Source: Tetrapyrgos nigripes
Taxonomy: Eukaryota > Basidiomycota > Agaricomycetes > Agaricales > Campanellaceae
Direction of reading: 5' to 3'
Assembly: GCA_013368315.1 (NCBI GenBank)
Contig: JAACJM010000270.1
Span: 44,121 to 108,120 of the forward strand
DNA length: 64,000 nucleotides
The notes below the pieces were generated by a model. That model was given only the letters and a program-made list of their open reading frames with translations, searched no databases and was not told the DNA's origin. Of this stretch, positions 32,408 through 43,889 are shown piece by piece. The translations under genes and the position numbers were made by a program. How positions within the stretch are numbered: the first letter of the stretch is position 1; each line of letters opens with the position of its first letter.

Positions 32408-33222
32408 ATTGATCTATGAAGCATCAATCAGTAAAGATGTGCATTCAATAGGTCACAAGTACCAAGGAACATCGAAGGGTCTAATACAACCACAGTGTAT
32501 AGGATGATCGCAATATTCCTTCTCCTTTCTGAGCAAATGCCCCAGACAAGGAATGTACATAATACATTTGCATTAATCAACTATATGCCAGTAGAAAACC
32601 GTTCGTCGGTACGTGCACATAATGGAATCCTATATTAACTTCTTCATCAGTGCTTCTCAATCAATTTCACACTGTCAGAGACCATACTCTTGACAGAGAG
32701 CACATGATTACTTGACCGTAGTGGCACAGTACTTCCTAATGGGTGTAGAGATGCCTTAAAGCATATAGGGGAGCACTATCTAACTACTGTTTTTCTATAG
32801 ATCTAGATCAGCAATTTTTATAGACGCCCCTGGCTCATCCGAATGACTATGGAGTTTTGCCTGAGTGCAAAAAACAGTCCCACACTAAAGTGGAGACTGC
32901 AAAGCATGCCAGTCACTCTGCATACAACTATCTGTAGATCCATAAGGGTTCCACAAATAACTGTTACAGGTATAAAGTGACTTATCTAGATCTATAACTA
33001 AACCAGCAAAGAGTGCCTAATGCGACTCTAAACCGAACCCAGGTTATATATTTTACCGGGCAATATAGATGAAGAAGGAGATAAAGCGAAACATCAATCC
33101 ACCAGCTGCACAACATCGAGTCCAACAGCTTACTTGGTGATGAGCTCGCTGTTGACCTTGACAATGCGATCCATCTTGACAACAGTAGTTGTATGGGATA
33201 AGACCAGCATCGATGGCCCTCG
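32408..33222 (-). other. 5' leader of copia element 1
   Basis: Untranslated region between primer site and gag, about 800 nt. No reading frame of note; it may contain packaging signals, but none is recognisable by eye. Confidence 0.6.
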
Positions 33223-33234
33223 GGGCCCATAACC
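33223..33234 (-). promoter_or_regulatory. Primer-binding site of copia element 1 (half-tRNA-iMet type)
   Basis: On the minus strand GGTTATGGGCCC starts immediately after the 5' LTR. Its complement GGGCCCATAACC matches my recollection of the anticodon stem-loop of eukaryotic initiator tRNA-Met (CAT anticodon), not its 3' acceptor end. Identical in copia element 2. Confidence 0.7.
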
Positions 33235-33633
33235 TAATGAAGCAGCAAATATTCAGCATATGGTGACCAGTCAATAGAGCTCACCAAATAGAGGGCTGAG
33301 TAGAAAGCTAGTAGAGCTTAGATACAAGTTGCTTGTAGAGCAGATAGAACTGGATATTGTTCTATAGTATCTACGACTTTACAGAGAGTTTTTATACTAG
33401 ATAAAGAGCATGTAATTACTAATATCTACATTGTCCATGGACATACCTAGAGACTAAGAGGATATTGCCATTGGCCATATTGCTATCTACAGAGATATCA
33501 CTACATAGTAGAAGATAAGAGTAATGTCTGGAGAATGTCCTGGAGGACTAGCATACTTATAACTACGTAGAAGTCTCATAATAACTCCATATAGAATCAT
33601 AGTTACTATACATGGAAGGTATATATTTCAACA
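33235..33633 (-). repeat. 5' LTR of copia element 1
   Basis: 399 bp, about 99% identical to 25562-25960. Expected to hold the promoter. Confidence 0.95.
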
Positions 33634-33689
33634 GCCTCATTCATCCATTGCTCCACATCCTCCTCATCCCATCACCTGAATAAACAATG

Positions 33690-33910
33690 CCTAATTCCTC
33701 CTAAATCTCGAGAAAATTCCTCTCTTCTCCGTGACGAGATAATCCAGCGCAGTCACACCCGCCATCCTATCTCTTCTCCTTCCAAAACAGACCGTACACC
33801 CTGCAAGTAAGGTCAGAATGAGTGAGACAAATGTGAGCCAGAAGCCTGGAGATGATTGAGATAAGGACACGTGTGGACGTGTAGGCGTATAGTATATGAC
33901 TACAAGGGCG
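33690..33910 (-). pseudogene. C-terminal fragment of a small membrane protein
   Basis: Minus-strand frame with SPGFWLTFVSLILTLLAGC (one hydrophobic helix) followed by VCFGRRRDRMAG and a basic tail, ending in a stop near 33700. The helix plus FGRRRDRM pattern resembles the last transmembrane segment and cytosolic tail of fungal four-helix membrane proteins (SUR7/PalI-like). Only this end is present between copia element 1 and the hAT element. The family is a guess. Confidence 0.3.
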
Positions 33911-34324
33911 ACGGGGAATGCATGCAGGTTGGACGTTGCTGCAAATAGCTGAAACCGCAGACGTGCTGGCCATGCCCAGTCTTGCCATGGTCAGGGTCAT
34001 GACCCTCTTGACCCTGAACCGACCCTGGACTGGCCCTGAGGTCTGAGTCCAGTGGCTGTGTCAGGCCAGACCTGGACGTCCTGGACCTTGAGGGTCGGGT
34101 CAAGGGCCAGGCGCTGAGATTTTGGGTGGACTGAGGCCAACCAGGGCTGTAGCCAGAAGCAGCGAGCAGTATGTAATAAGATAGCTTCCTTTAATTAATC
34201 GATAAATTAGTAAGGACAGTTCTTCTTTCTTAGAGTCATACTTGGATTTGCAATGTAGGTCACCATCTACCTTTAAGAGAAGATATGAACAAAGCCATAC
34301 CCACTTTTTGCCTTCTCCCACATC

Positions 34325-37300
34325 ATGCCTGACAAACAAGACCTACAAGACAGTACCGAACAGCAACTCGCGCCACCAGGCAATCCTTGGCCTCGGACTC
34401 AGATTGAACAAGATCGTCCAGACCCAAAAAATATCTTGCAAGAAGGGGTGGCACGAGTAAGGACTCAGACAGCGAAAGCAAAACAAGCTGTGCAGGATGA
34501 AGTGAATACTGAAACTGCACAAACGAAAACCAGTATGTTTATTCTATTTCTATCCAGTGTCAGTGTGGCTAAAAAAAGAACATAGCTCCGAATCAATGTG
34601 CTGTTGACGAACAGTAAGCTCAGGGACGTGGAGGACATCGAGTTTTACTTCTCTGAGAGTGATGAGACTCCCCTCTCGAAAAGCAAGTCATTATTCCTTC
34701 GATGTGTCTTCCTTTTTGATTAAATTTTGTGCCAATCAGAAGACCAAAAAAAGCGCAAGACGAAAAATGGTGGGAAAGAAACTGCTAAGTGACAGAAAGT
34801 GAGTTGTTACATCTTCCGTCATGTCTACAATGCTGCTCTGACACAGTCCTGTCTTCACCAGACCAGCTCTAACAAGGATGCTACTGAGAAGACCGAGAAC
34901 TCGGATTTCGAAATGCTGGATGGGACCCTGGACAGGATACAGCCCTCTGATACTGAAGAAGGGTCTGCTGCAGAAGATGAGGCAACTGCGGGTGAAAAGC
35001 GCTTTCGAGAGGCCCAGTCTGCTGCTACATCCAAACCAGTGTGCAAAATGTTTGTATAGCATTTTCTACTCATACTAAAGCTTTTCACAGACCCAGACAA
35101 AGAAAAAGTGCGATGCAACAGCCGAACTACGCCTGTGTTTTAGACAGGATTTGAAGAAGATAAACGGTATTGAGAAAGCTGGCATTTTATGCAAGTTTTG
35201 TGGGGGGTTTTACATTGGGAATGTAACATCACAGCGTCGACATCAAGAGCGGAACCATCTGGATGAGTATTTTCAAGTCTGCGCAGAGAGAAATGTTGAA
35301 CTGAGAATCCAAAGGCGTCCAGAAGCACCAGGGACGAATGGGTACGTCAAAAACCTCTGTAGTGCACCCACATTTTGACACTCCTTCATCTCTCCAAATA
35401 GACAGCAGGAAATTACATTGTTCATGGTCCCACAGGCTGGTCCCATTCCACCATTTACCCACAAAGGACTTTTGGAGTATGCCATTGAGATGATGGCAGA
35501 TGCTGATGAGGTGAGTTATTTGTGACTCTGCAGAGTCTTACTGAAAAATTTTCAGGCTGTCAGATTCATTGATCGGCCATCTGTCCGTCGCTTTATGATA
35601 TACCTGCGGCCAAAATTGACCGAGAAGGACATCCCTCACCACACAACTCTTACCAAAGCCATCAAAGAGAAGCATCAGGTTCTCATTGTACGAGACACGG
35701 AGATGATCAAGGTGTGTGTACAGTGTTATCCCTGGTCAATTCCATTATGTTCATTCTGTCCTAGAATGTTGAGTCACTGATATCCATGACTTTTGATGGA
35801 TGGTCCAAAAAGCGTCGCAAGGCTTTCAAAACTTTGACAGTCCATTATATCCAGCCTGATGACAACAACCCCATGGAGTGGTCCTTACATGCACATCTCC
35901 TAACTTTCGATTGCTGAAAGGGATGCCATACTGGAGAAGAAAATGGTAAACACCTCGCCAGTACCATCCAGAAGTATGGTTTTGCTGACCAGGTAAGTCT
36001 AAACATTCTGTCCCTCTAACATAGCTATTAACTATAGTCTTTCAGGTGGGTTGGTTCACCAGTGATGGGGTCTCAGTGAACAACAAGGCAACACATATTG
36101 CCTGCGAAATTCTGGATCCTTCAGGAAAGAAACTCAATCACAAGGAGCGTTGAACAAAGTATGTTGCACAAGTCTTTCTGTCATAAATGCATGCTTAGCT
36201 GACTTCTTTCAGCTGTATTGAGCACACTTTCCACCTCATGCATAGCCACTTCATTCAAGCACTTCAAGTACCTTCAATTATGGCTATTGGTCGCTGTCTT
36301 CATGATGATGAGTTGGGAATGTTTGATGACTTCGATGACAACATAGATCCTTCCCAGGAAGAGGAACCCACTGACGATGATGACGAGGCTGTTGACCAGG
36401 CAGTGTCAACAGAATGGATGCCTGGTGATATTGTTGGAAAAATTTTGGCTTTCATTGCACAGGTGAGACTTTCCTTCATCCAATCTAATTCTTTTTTCCT
36501 ATTTTCTAATGTTTGTTCCCTGGTTTGCCAATGTGATGCTGCAATGGACTATCTCGAATCACTATGCCAAAAACATTCTGGTAAAGCTTTGCAAGTTGCA
36601 ACCTGGGTCCGTACGCGTTGGGATAGTCTCACCAAGTGTTTTCATCGTATGATTGATATACAAGAGGTATTTGGCTCTCTTCTCTTCATTAATGTCTATC
36701 TTTCTCATTGTATGGCCAGCCTATGAATATCTTCTGTGTCACCGCAGATGATAACGAGACTATCCCACCACTTCAGGGCAATAAGAAATGGATCAACTTC
36801 AAGATGTTGCTTGATGAATGGCAGGTCATTTCCCTGTGTGGAATGTGCTCATGGTACATCGTTTCTTCCTATATTTTTGAAATCTCATTTGCTAACAATT
36901 TTTAGGTGATCGCTACCCGCAATGCTATCCTAAGCAAAGAGGATGTCGCTATATCACACTGGGTCATCCCTGCTATGTATGAGGTCAAATTAGAGTGGGA
37001 GATATTTCTCGAGGACCTGTGTACGAGATCATTGCACCTGCCATTCAAGCTGGCCTCAATAGCATGTACAAGTGGTATTGGAAGGTTACCGAAGATAAAG
37101 GAGTCTATTTGATTTGTCATGGTCTGCTCCACCCTATTCCTCTACCGCTCCCAATTGATTATTCCCTTTCAGTACCGGATCCACGTCATCGCCTCACTTT
37201 TCTGGATGCTGTATGGGATCAGCCATTGATAGAAAAGGGCTTGCAGACGATGCACAAAGTGGTGTGTAACTATTTTTATTCCTCAGTGTACATGTGCTTA

Positions 37301-38569
37301 GTGTTGTAATGGTTCGGCTACGGTCCGCTCCGGCTCGGCTCTTGCAAAAAGCCGAAAAATCGACTCGACTCCAACTCGAGTCATTTAGAGCCAGTGCAAA
37401 ATCGCTTATGGCCAGGAGGTTGGGAGAAGGAGTACAGTGTATGGCCTCAAGGATAAATTAAGCTCTGAAAAAGCATGGCCAGTCATCGGATAGCATATCT
37501 ACCTTGTGAGCAAGTAGATATATCATTTCCGGGGAACTCGGGGGTTAAATTACCCGTGGGAATATACCAAATATAGACAGAGCGAATATTCGTGACAGGT
37601 TGGTGACAGGTCTTTCAATTGCAAAAGTCCTTTCGACATGCGTCAAAGGCTTAGAAAGTCATGGCTTATGATAGATTAGATCCCTCTCGTACTTCAGAGA
37701 CCATTATGAGCTTCTTTCACTCAATAATTTTCTGCTCATTTATGTCAACTCTAACCGACTCTGAGCTGGAGCCAAGCCGTGGCTCAAAAACCGGCTCGGC
37801 TCGTTGGCTAGCCGGAGTCGAGCCAGACCGCTTACAACACTACATGTGCTTACATCATAATTTCTCTAGTACCTCACGTACAAGGACAAGGTTGATGTCA
37901 ACAAGCCCACAGAGTCTACTATGAAGGAGGTACAGCAATTGTCATCGTATTCTGCATGTGAATGATCTGCCTCAAGGGCTCTTCTCGTTACTGATCTGGG
38001 TTGCCAATTTCAGCAGACTCGTTTATGGACAAACTGATCGAAGAGAAGAGGAAGCAGAAGGCCACTGTGAGTGGTAGCAAGACATCTACTAATCCCATTT
38101 CACAATATCAGGAGCTCGACAAATATCTTGCTGGTATGTCCTCTTGTACACTTGCGGTATTGTATTCTCACTGGTTTCATGCAGCCGATGTGACTAAAAT
38201 GTCAGCTTGCCCTGATCTAATCAAGTGGTGGGGTGTATGTCTATCTTTATTCTTTTTTATTTTCACATCTCTCATGGTTTGTTACAGTGACACCAATACG
38301 ATCATCCAGTTCTTTCACAGATGGCACGCGACTACCTGGCCATTCCAGCGTCATCTTCCAAGTCTGAGCATGCCTTTTCTAGTGTGGGGCTGACTGATGA
38401 TCCTGGGAGGGGCAGAATGGGTGATGATTTGTTTGAGGCACTTCAATGCCTCAAGGGAGCTTACAAGGATGGCCGTTTGTCTGCAAGAAATGAAACTTGG
38501 ATGTCTGTGAAGGCTTCATTCAGGTTTGTAGAAGAGCCAGCACTTGTTGAAGAGATAGACTCGGATTGA
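34325..38569 (+). pseudogene. hAT transposase, many exons, with premature stops
   Basis: Catalyses cut-and-paste transposition. Exon pieces in order: acidic N-terminus MPDKQDLQ...; a BED-like zinc finger CKFCGGFYIGNV..RRHQERNH (about 35180-35260); DRPSVRRFMIYLRPKL; catalytic-core pieces MTFDGWSKKRRKAFKTLTVH and VGWFTSDGVSVNNK (candidate acidic residues); WVRTRWDS (about 36604); and the C-terminal dimerisation block MARDYLAIPASSSKSEHAFS plus DDLFEALQCLKGAYKDGRLS (38321-38470). Introns are about 50-90 nt. At least two TGA stops interrupt it (near 35917 and 36151), one where Trp is expected. It is probably inactive, though the terminal repeats could still be mobilised by another copy. Confidence 0.75.
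37299..37842. mobile_element. hAT-type MITE inserted in an intron of the hAT transposase gene
   Basis: 544 bp with inverted ends TAGTGTTGTAA...TTACAACACTA. An exact 8-bp duplication CATGTGCT flanks it (37291-37298 and 37843-37850). Interior ends are rich in CGGCTC/GAGCCG and CTCGACTC motifs. There is no coding capacity. It lies between a donor near 37261 and an acceptor (TTTCTCTAG) near 37870, so splicing could remove it. Confidence 0.9.
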
Positions 38570-38817
38570 GTAGTATGTATTCCTTTCTTGATATTTTGCT
38601 ACAGCTACTTGTACGTACGTTCATTCTATCTAAGTATAAAAGCTCTCCTTGCGATTTTCTGCTGAGGTCTGTGACCGGCCCTGGTTCGGACCTGGACTGG
38701 ACCTCTTGGCCCCAGTCCACCAGTCCAGGGCCAAGGGTCAGGGAGATAATGGGTTGAGGGCCAGAAATTTTTGGGAAAACCCAGACCTACCCGGACCGCA
38801 GCAAGACTGGCCATGCC

Positions 38818-40300
38818 AGTTTTGACTAACTTGCCTTTCCTGCCTCTCTTACCAACTCCGAGCCCCACTTGACTACTCCACCGACTGCTACTTCATGTCC
38901 GCATAACACAGTCACCCCAGCAAAGTCTGAGCAACCATCAACGAGACCATAGAGGAGATTTTGACTTGCTTGGTTGTGATAACTGTGAGTATACTGTCTT
39001 TCTTGCAGAGGTTATACATCGTGCTAACCACCTTTTCTCTTCCTCATTCCTTCATACCCACATTGATATCTACATCTCATGTTGTTCTGTGCACTGCAAC
39101 CCACCTCTACTCCTGTTGCAACTGCCGCCCTTCAATATGGTCGCTCATATGAATACTTCCCGCTCTCACCCTTATACATCCACCCACATCAGAACCCCTC
39201 AACCACACACTGGAACACTGTTCGGAAACTTGTTCAGGAAGGAAGGGTACAGAGTGTCGGTGTTGGTGTTGATATATGCGCATTTTTTGCTGGGTTGAAG
39301 GAAGGTGGGTAACAAATTCCTTTCTCGTTGTCGTTCTTCATTTATCGTTTTTTATGCACTATTACTCATCCTTTCGACTTTATCTTGTGCCCTGCTCTTG
39401 CTTATACCAGGTTTTTCTTCGTCGATCTCGCTTTTTCTTCTTTTGTTCTACAAATAACAACTTTTTCTACCCTCATTTTTGCTATGCAAAAGAAACCCCC
39501 CGCCTCCTCCTAACTCCAACCCTTCTCAATGCCCTCCAGGCTCCTCAACATCTCCATAACTCAGAATTGGCTTCTGCTTACAATGGTGGCATGGAAGGTT
39601 GGACTCGGACGTGGTTGAGGCTGGTCATTAGTGAGTTTCTTTTCTTTTTGGGGGGTTTCTTCATTTCCTCCTTTTCTTCATATCTTTATGTTATATTCTG
39701 GGGACGGTGTGGGGATATAGAGTATGGGGGGTGGGGGGGACAAGGGGGGGGCAAGGGGGGGGCAAGGGGGGGCTTACTTCTTTCCTTTCATGTTTTGTTA
39801 TTCATTTGGTATGTGTTATCGGGTTCTTGTTCTTTATCAATTTGATTGTGTTTTGAAGTACTCTACCTTGACTTTGAGGCCATATGGCTCTTGTGAGCTC
39901 GTGTCTCATTACCTGCCTGGATTGTTTCACTTCATTGTAGTGGGACCTTTAATTGAGTTTCAGTTGGGAGAGTGGTCAGTCAAGGGCCATTGTTCATTCC
40001 TATTCATTATGTCTTTCCTTTTTTTTTGCTATCTTTCAATGTTTTTTCTTTTTTTTCGGGTCTTCTTGTTTCTCCACCATACCATGCGTGCTACATGCTG
40101 GACCCTCGGCTACTGGAGAGATATTGGAGTACCAGGTTCGAGGGGGAACAGGGGGGGATGGGGGATGTGTTGGGGGGACATGCCCGCTGTATCAATGTGC
40201 ACGTTGATACTGTCCACTCTGATTGCCTGGTTGCTGTAGCTGGATGTTGGTTCCTGGACTTGCAGTGTTGGGTGTAGGCTGCCAGGAACTGGATATTCTT
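38818..40300 (+). pseudogene. Sec63-like fragment, copy B
   Basis: Starts directly after the hAT target duplication. A degraded J-domain part reads P.KV.. then NETIEEIL (about 38913-38966), aligning with PNKVRATANETVEEIL in copy C. Later parts are VLVLIYAHF (about 39258-39285) and, after an intron-like gap, LLLTPTLLNALQ with LLNISITQNWLL in a neighbouring frame (about 39500-39575), the Sec63-domain signature (TPLLLNALLNI...NWL). Frames shift repeatedly. The segment upstream of the J part lies before the hAT, at 33930-33976. Confidence 0.5.
39725..39772 (+). other. Run of five G-tracts (G-quadruplex-like)
   Basis: Five consecutive G-runs of 6-8 bases separated by T, ACAA, CAA and CAA. This pattern can form a stable G-quadruplex. 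It lies inside the decayed Sec63-like copy B. No role is implied. Confidence 0.5.
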
Positions 40301-40811
40301 GGGCCATCAATGATAACAGTACGCTCATTTGCTTTGTTTTACACTTGCTTAGTTGGAATACTCAGGTAGGGTTGGTTAGGTTCTGGGTGTTTCCTTGGCA
40401 GGACATGGGCGACTTTACACTAACACTTTCCTTGCCTTGGGCTGTTTCTGGTTGTGGACATAATTGTCTTTCTCCTCTCCTCTTTGATTCATTTGTATTA
40501 TTATCATTGTTTCTATTCTTGTTCATGATGATGTGGTAAAGCATCTGTGTTTCTACCTGTGGGGAGAGAGGTGGTAGGAAGTAAGTGAAGAGAGGTGGGT
40601 GAGGTTTGCTGCTGTACTGGGATCTGATGTTGATGACTCAATAGTGGATGGTGAATGATGAATTGGTTTATGGTCGAGTTGGACCGAGCCTCTGTTTTCT
40701 CTCCAACCGACAACAATGACTTCTCAAATGATGGCTCATAATATATGATACCCATATGTACGACTGTAAAAGTCATATATAGATGATGATTATATGGGTA
40801 AAGCTCTACCA
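40301..40811. other. No recognised gene
   Basis: Continuation of the sequence after copy B; short frames on both strands without motifs. GATACCCATATGTACGA and ATATATGGGTA-like palindromic AT-rich words occur just before the MITE. Confidence 0.3.
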
Positions 40812-40819
40812 TCTACCAT

Positions 40820-41337
40820 CAGTGTTCGCCTTAAGGCTTAAGGGCAAATTAATTTAAGGCCTTAACAAATTAACAAATTAAGGCCTAACTTGCTCAGAGA
40901 AATTTCTTAAGGCTTAATTAAGACTTAAGTAGAAAATGAAATGAGATACAAAGATGTAAACAATATTTTAATTGCTGTTGTTGGTAATAAAAGCCTTTGT
41001 CCATTGCTCTCTGGAATGCAGGAGTACTATATATGAGACTGGTACAACCAAGATTTGACCAAGATCAGAAGCAAAATAGCAGCCATAGCCACATTAGCAG
41101 ACTTGCCAAGTCTGAACAGGGCTGGAGAATAGAAGGTTTGTATATGGAACTAAAGAAGCAGGAGGAGATACCCAATGATGGTGCATTGGAAGGCTTTGGG
41201 ATGAGTACAGGGGTATTTAGAGAATTTTATTTTAGGCCTTAAAATTCTCTTAAAATCAAATTAATTTAAGGCCTAGTTAAGGTTTTAAGGCCTAACTTCG
41301 TTGAGTGGCCTTAATTAAGGCCTTAAGGCGAACACTG
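40820..41337. mobile_element. MITE, 518 bp, hAT-type
   Basis: Inverted ends CAGTGTTCGCCTTAAGG...CCTTAAGGCGAACACTG. The 8-bp duplication TCTACCAT is exact (40812-40819 and 41338-41345). Both ends contain multiple TTAAGGCCTTAA-type palindromic words (near 40860, 40910, 41235, 41270, 41310). It is non-coding; one 81-codon frame inside is not recognised. Confidence 0.9.
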
Positions 41338-41345
41338 TCTACCAT

Positions 41346-41672
41346 ACTATATGGAGAAGTTTTTAGAGGGCATCGGTAAGGTTAGACAGCCGTAAAATTG
41401 TCCTGTTAAGACTCAAGACTGTACATATGAGTACAGAGTTGAGCCCTGGGTGCTGGGTGCTGTGGATTTGCATTGTCAATGTCAACACCAGGAAGGGAAT
41501 GCCGAGTGGATGAGAGGGCATGACAGCACAGTTCAGGGTAAGGGAGCAGAGGGAAAGAGAAAATGAGGTAGTGGGGAGAAGAATATGGGTATAGAGTGTT
41601 AGTGTATGTGTTGGGGGAAATTGACAGATGGTTGGAGGGATTTTAATTATATATCTGTAGACGTTGGAGGTG
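41346..41672. other. No recognised gene; left target flank of copia element 2
   Basis: Ends ...ATATCTGTAG ACGTTGGAGGTGGCCAG, which looks like an intron acceptor followed by exon. After excision of element 2 it continues into 57536, where a GTGAGT donor follows at about 57565. A small interrupted exon is possible but not identifiable. Confidence 0.3.
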
Positions 41673-41677
41673 GCCAG

Positions 41678-41960
41678 TGTTGAGCAGGCTATGTTCTATA
41701 TACGTAGCAGCAACTGCATACTTACCTGGGGATGTAAAAGTGCTTGTTAGAGCAGTTTGTTAGAGGTTAGGAGCAATGAGCAGTAAGGGAAATCCTTATT
41801 CTTGTAGGGCAATCTATGAGCCCTTTTATACTGTTCTAGATAGTACATGTGACTACTTATCTAAGAACTCTGATGTACAGTAAGCGTAACTAACTAGATT
41901 ACTATCTAATCTATATCCAATCTGATGTTGATGGCTGCTTACTAATTCACCAATCCAACA
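41678..41960 (-). repeat. 3' LTR of copia element 2
   Basis: 283 bp; on the minus strand it starts TGTTGGATTGG and ends CTGCTCAACA. A polypurine tract (AGCAAGGGGGAG, 41961-41972) adjoins it. Confidence 0.92.
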
Positions 41961-42089
41961 CTCCCCCTTGCTAAGCTGCACTGTTAATGTGCGTAAGCAT
42001 AAAGGCGCTTTAAGCAGCCAAGGTTTATCTTCGTTATAAGGACATATTGATATGTTGTACCAAGGTTCAACTTGTATAAAATTGAAGTC

Positions 42090-42697
42090 CTAATTGTGAT
42101 CTAAACCAAGATTCTTTGTAAACATGTCAGCGGGGTTATCGCTACCTTCTATGAACTTTATTGTTACATTGTTGTTTGCGACGTGTTCATGAATGAAGTG
42201 ATACTTAACAGCAATGTGTTTCAAACGTCTTTCTGTAACAGGATTTGATGCAATAAAGATAGATTCTTGATTATCCCCATAAATGTCAATTGCTTTCATC
42301 TCTATATTAAGTTCTCCTAAAAGAGCTTTTATCCAGATGACTTGGCGACTACAATCACTAAGTGCCATATACTCAGCTTCGGTAGAGCTTAATGCAGTTG
42401 TAGTTTGAGCTCTAGAGGCCCAGTAAAAGGTACCATGGGCTAATGTTAGGAAGAAGCCAGTATGTGATTGATGATCATTTGGATCTGATGCCCAGTCAGA
42501 GTCTGTGTAGGCAGCGAGACCAGTTCCTAATGGATCTGCTTCAGTGATCTTTTTCTTGGATCCGTTGTACACTAATGCATAGTGTCAAGTGCCTAGAAGA
42601 TATCGGCAAATCCAAAGAGCTTTGTTTAAATGATCATCTGAAGGGTTTGCAGAGTGCTGTGCCATTTTGGTGACTGTGAAAGCTATGTCAGGACAAG
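42090..42697 (-). pseudogene. Copia element 2 polyprotein, RNase H end
   Basis: Minus-strand fragment continuing the frame interrupted by the gypsy element at 49113. It reads CPDIAFTVTKMAQHSANPSD, then a TGA inside RYLLGT*HYALVYNGSK, then RNase H with DSDWASDPNDHQSHTGFFL, SSTEAEYMALSDC and KHIAVKYHFIHEHV, ending DMFTKNLGLDHN. RNase H would remove RNA from the RNA-DNA hybrid. The disabling stop lies between the reverse transcriptase and RNase H domains. Confidence 0.85.
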
Positions 42698-43147
42698 TGT
42701 CACAAATTTCTGCTGTATTTACCTCCCTATTCATTTCTTAACTCCACAGACTACTATTCACTTCTTAACTCCAACTACTATTCATTTCCCTCATATTCCC
42801 ATTATCATCTTCCTTATCTACGGTTACCATCACTTGATCTGACATGTACATCTTTTATCTCCTCCAATTCCTATTTCCATGGACATTCTCACTTATTCAT
42901 TTACTCTCTATTCACTTCTTTTACATATATACCAAGGGGTTCGTAACTAGTTCTTTAGTCTGTTCACTTCGTCTCCACTCTGCTCTCAGTACAGTGCAGT
43001 GTTGAGCATAGTCAGCTACTCATACATCTCTCACCTCTACTACTCCTCTACATCTCTTTTTCTTCTCTCGTCTCTTATATCTTGTCAATCTATCTTGTTC
43101 ATTGTGTGACTTGGGTGGTTAATTGCTAAGTGACAACGTCCTTGACA
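42698..43147 (+). repeat. 5' LTR of the gypsy element
   Basis: 450 bp with TG...CA ends, paired with 48663-49112. It contains an AT-rich TTTTACATATATACC block near 42920 that could be the TATA region. Confidence 0.92.
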
Positions 43148-43889
43148 CTTGAACAGACTCTCTTACACCCACCTCACAAACAGACCCAACAACCAACTGC
43201 AAACGTCCCCGTTTTACTGGACTTCCCTATTTCCTACCTTTCCCCTATGGTGCCCCCAAGCCCATCGACACTACCCTGTGTGAGGAGCCTCACAGGTTGG
43301 CAGGCGTGAACAATCTCAAGGAGTTGTTGCACGAGGTCATCTTCCATCTACACAGTTTTGAGACCTAAAGCCAGACTCACCAATTCGAGTAGGGTGGTCG
43401 ACCGACTCTGTAATAGAAATCCTAATCATACATCACACACACTGGCTCTCAACTTCGAACCATTTCTTGACAACCTACAAGTTAGACCCCCACCCGAATA
43501 CTGCTATAAAATCGAAGATTCAGACAGCTTCAAGGACTACTCACAATGAGTCAAAAGCACAGTACAAAAACACGCCATCGCACTCGATAACCACTGGATC
43601 AGACTAAACAAGAGAACATGGGCCAAAGGTGAAGTAACCATCTTTGAATACCTTCGAATAAAGATACCCCTGAAAACGCATCCCCACGTTATGTGGTAGT
43701 CATAGACACTTGCTACTTCGTGCGACTCGGAAACGCTTCTATCCCTTGTTGGTTCAGTCATGACAACTACAAGGACAATGATATCCTACATAGAACACTG
43801 TCAAGAAGAACGTGAGAGGTATCACCAAACTTGAATTCCCAGAATAAACGACTACTATCGACAAGGATTCCATTGGGAAGACATACCCA
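43148..43889 (+). pseudogene. Gypsy gag leader and degenerate N-terminal region
   Basis: Short frames such as 43358-43549 (NFEPFLDNLQVRPPPEYCYK) with frame breaks. No tRNA-complementary primer site was recognised just after the LTR. It is probably the decayed 5' part of the long gag typical of Agaricomycete gypsy elements. Confidence 0.4.

Larger units (their letters stand above)
25562..33633 (-). mobile_element. Ty1/copia LTR retrotransposon 1, nearly intact
   Basis: 8072 bp on the minus strand. LTRs of 399 bp at both ends differ at about four positions. Flanking 5-bp duplications GCCTC (25557-25561 and 33634-33638) show a single insertion event. The order gag, protease, integrase, reverse transcriptase, RNase H is the copia order. 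A primer site and polypurine tract sit exactly next to the LTRs. Only two interruptions stand in the coding region: one TAA in gag and one frame change before the protease. High LTR identity points to a recent insertion. Confidence 0.95.
33977..38809 (+). mobile_element. hAT DNA transposon
   Basis: Terminal inverted repeats CAGTCTTGCCATGGTCAGGGT (33977) and the inverse at 38809 (CAGTCTTGCTGCGGTCCGGGT) match at 17 of 21 positions. They are flanked by an exact 8-bp duplication GCCATGCC (33969-33976 and 38810-38817), the hAT hallmark. Subterminal regions (33990-34130 and 38660-38760) are crowded with GGTC/GACC and CCTGGAC motifs, typical of transposase-binding sites. It encodes a hAT transposase on the plus strand. 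The insertion split a Sec63-associated repeat. Confidence 0.92.

Noticed and set aside
39276..39845. 189-codon plus-strand frame as a gene
   Set aside because: It crosses the intron-like gap and G-runs of the Sec63-like copy B; only LLLTPTLLNAL is meaningful in it.
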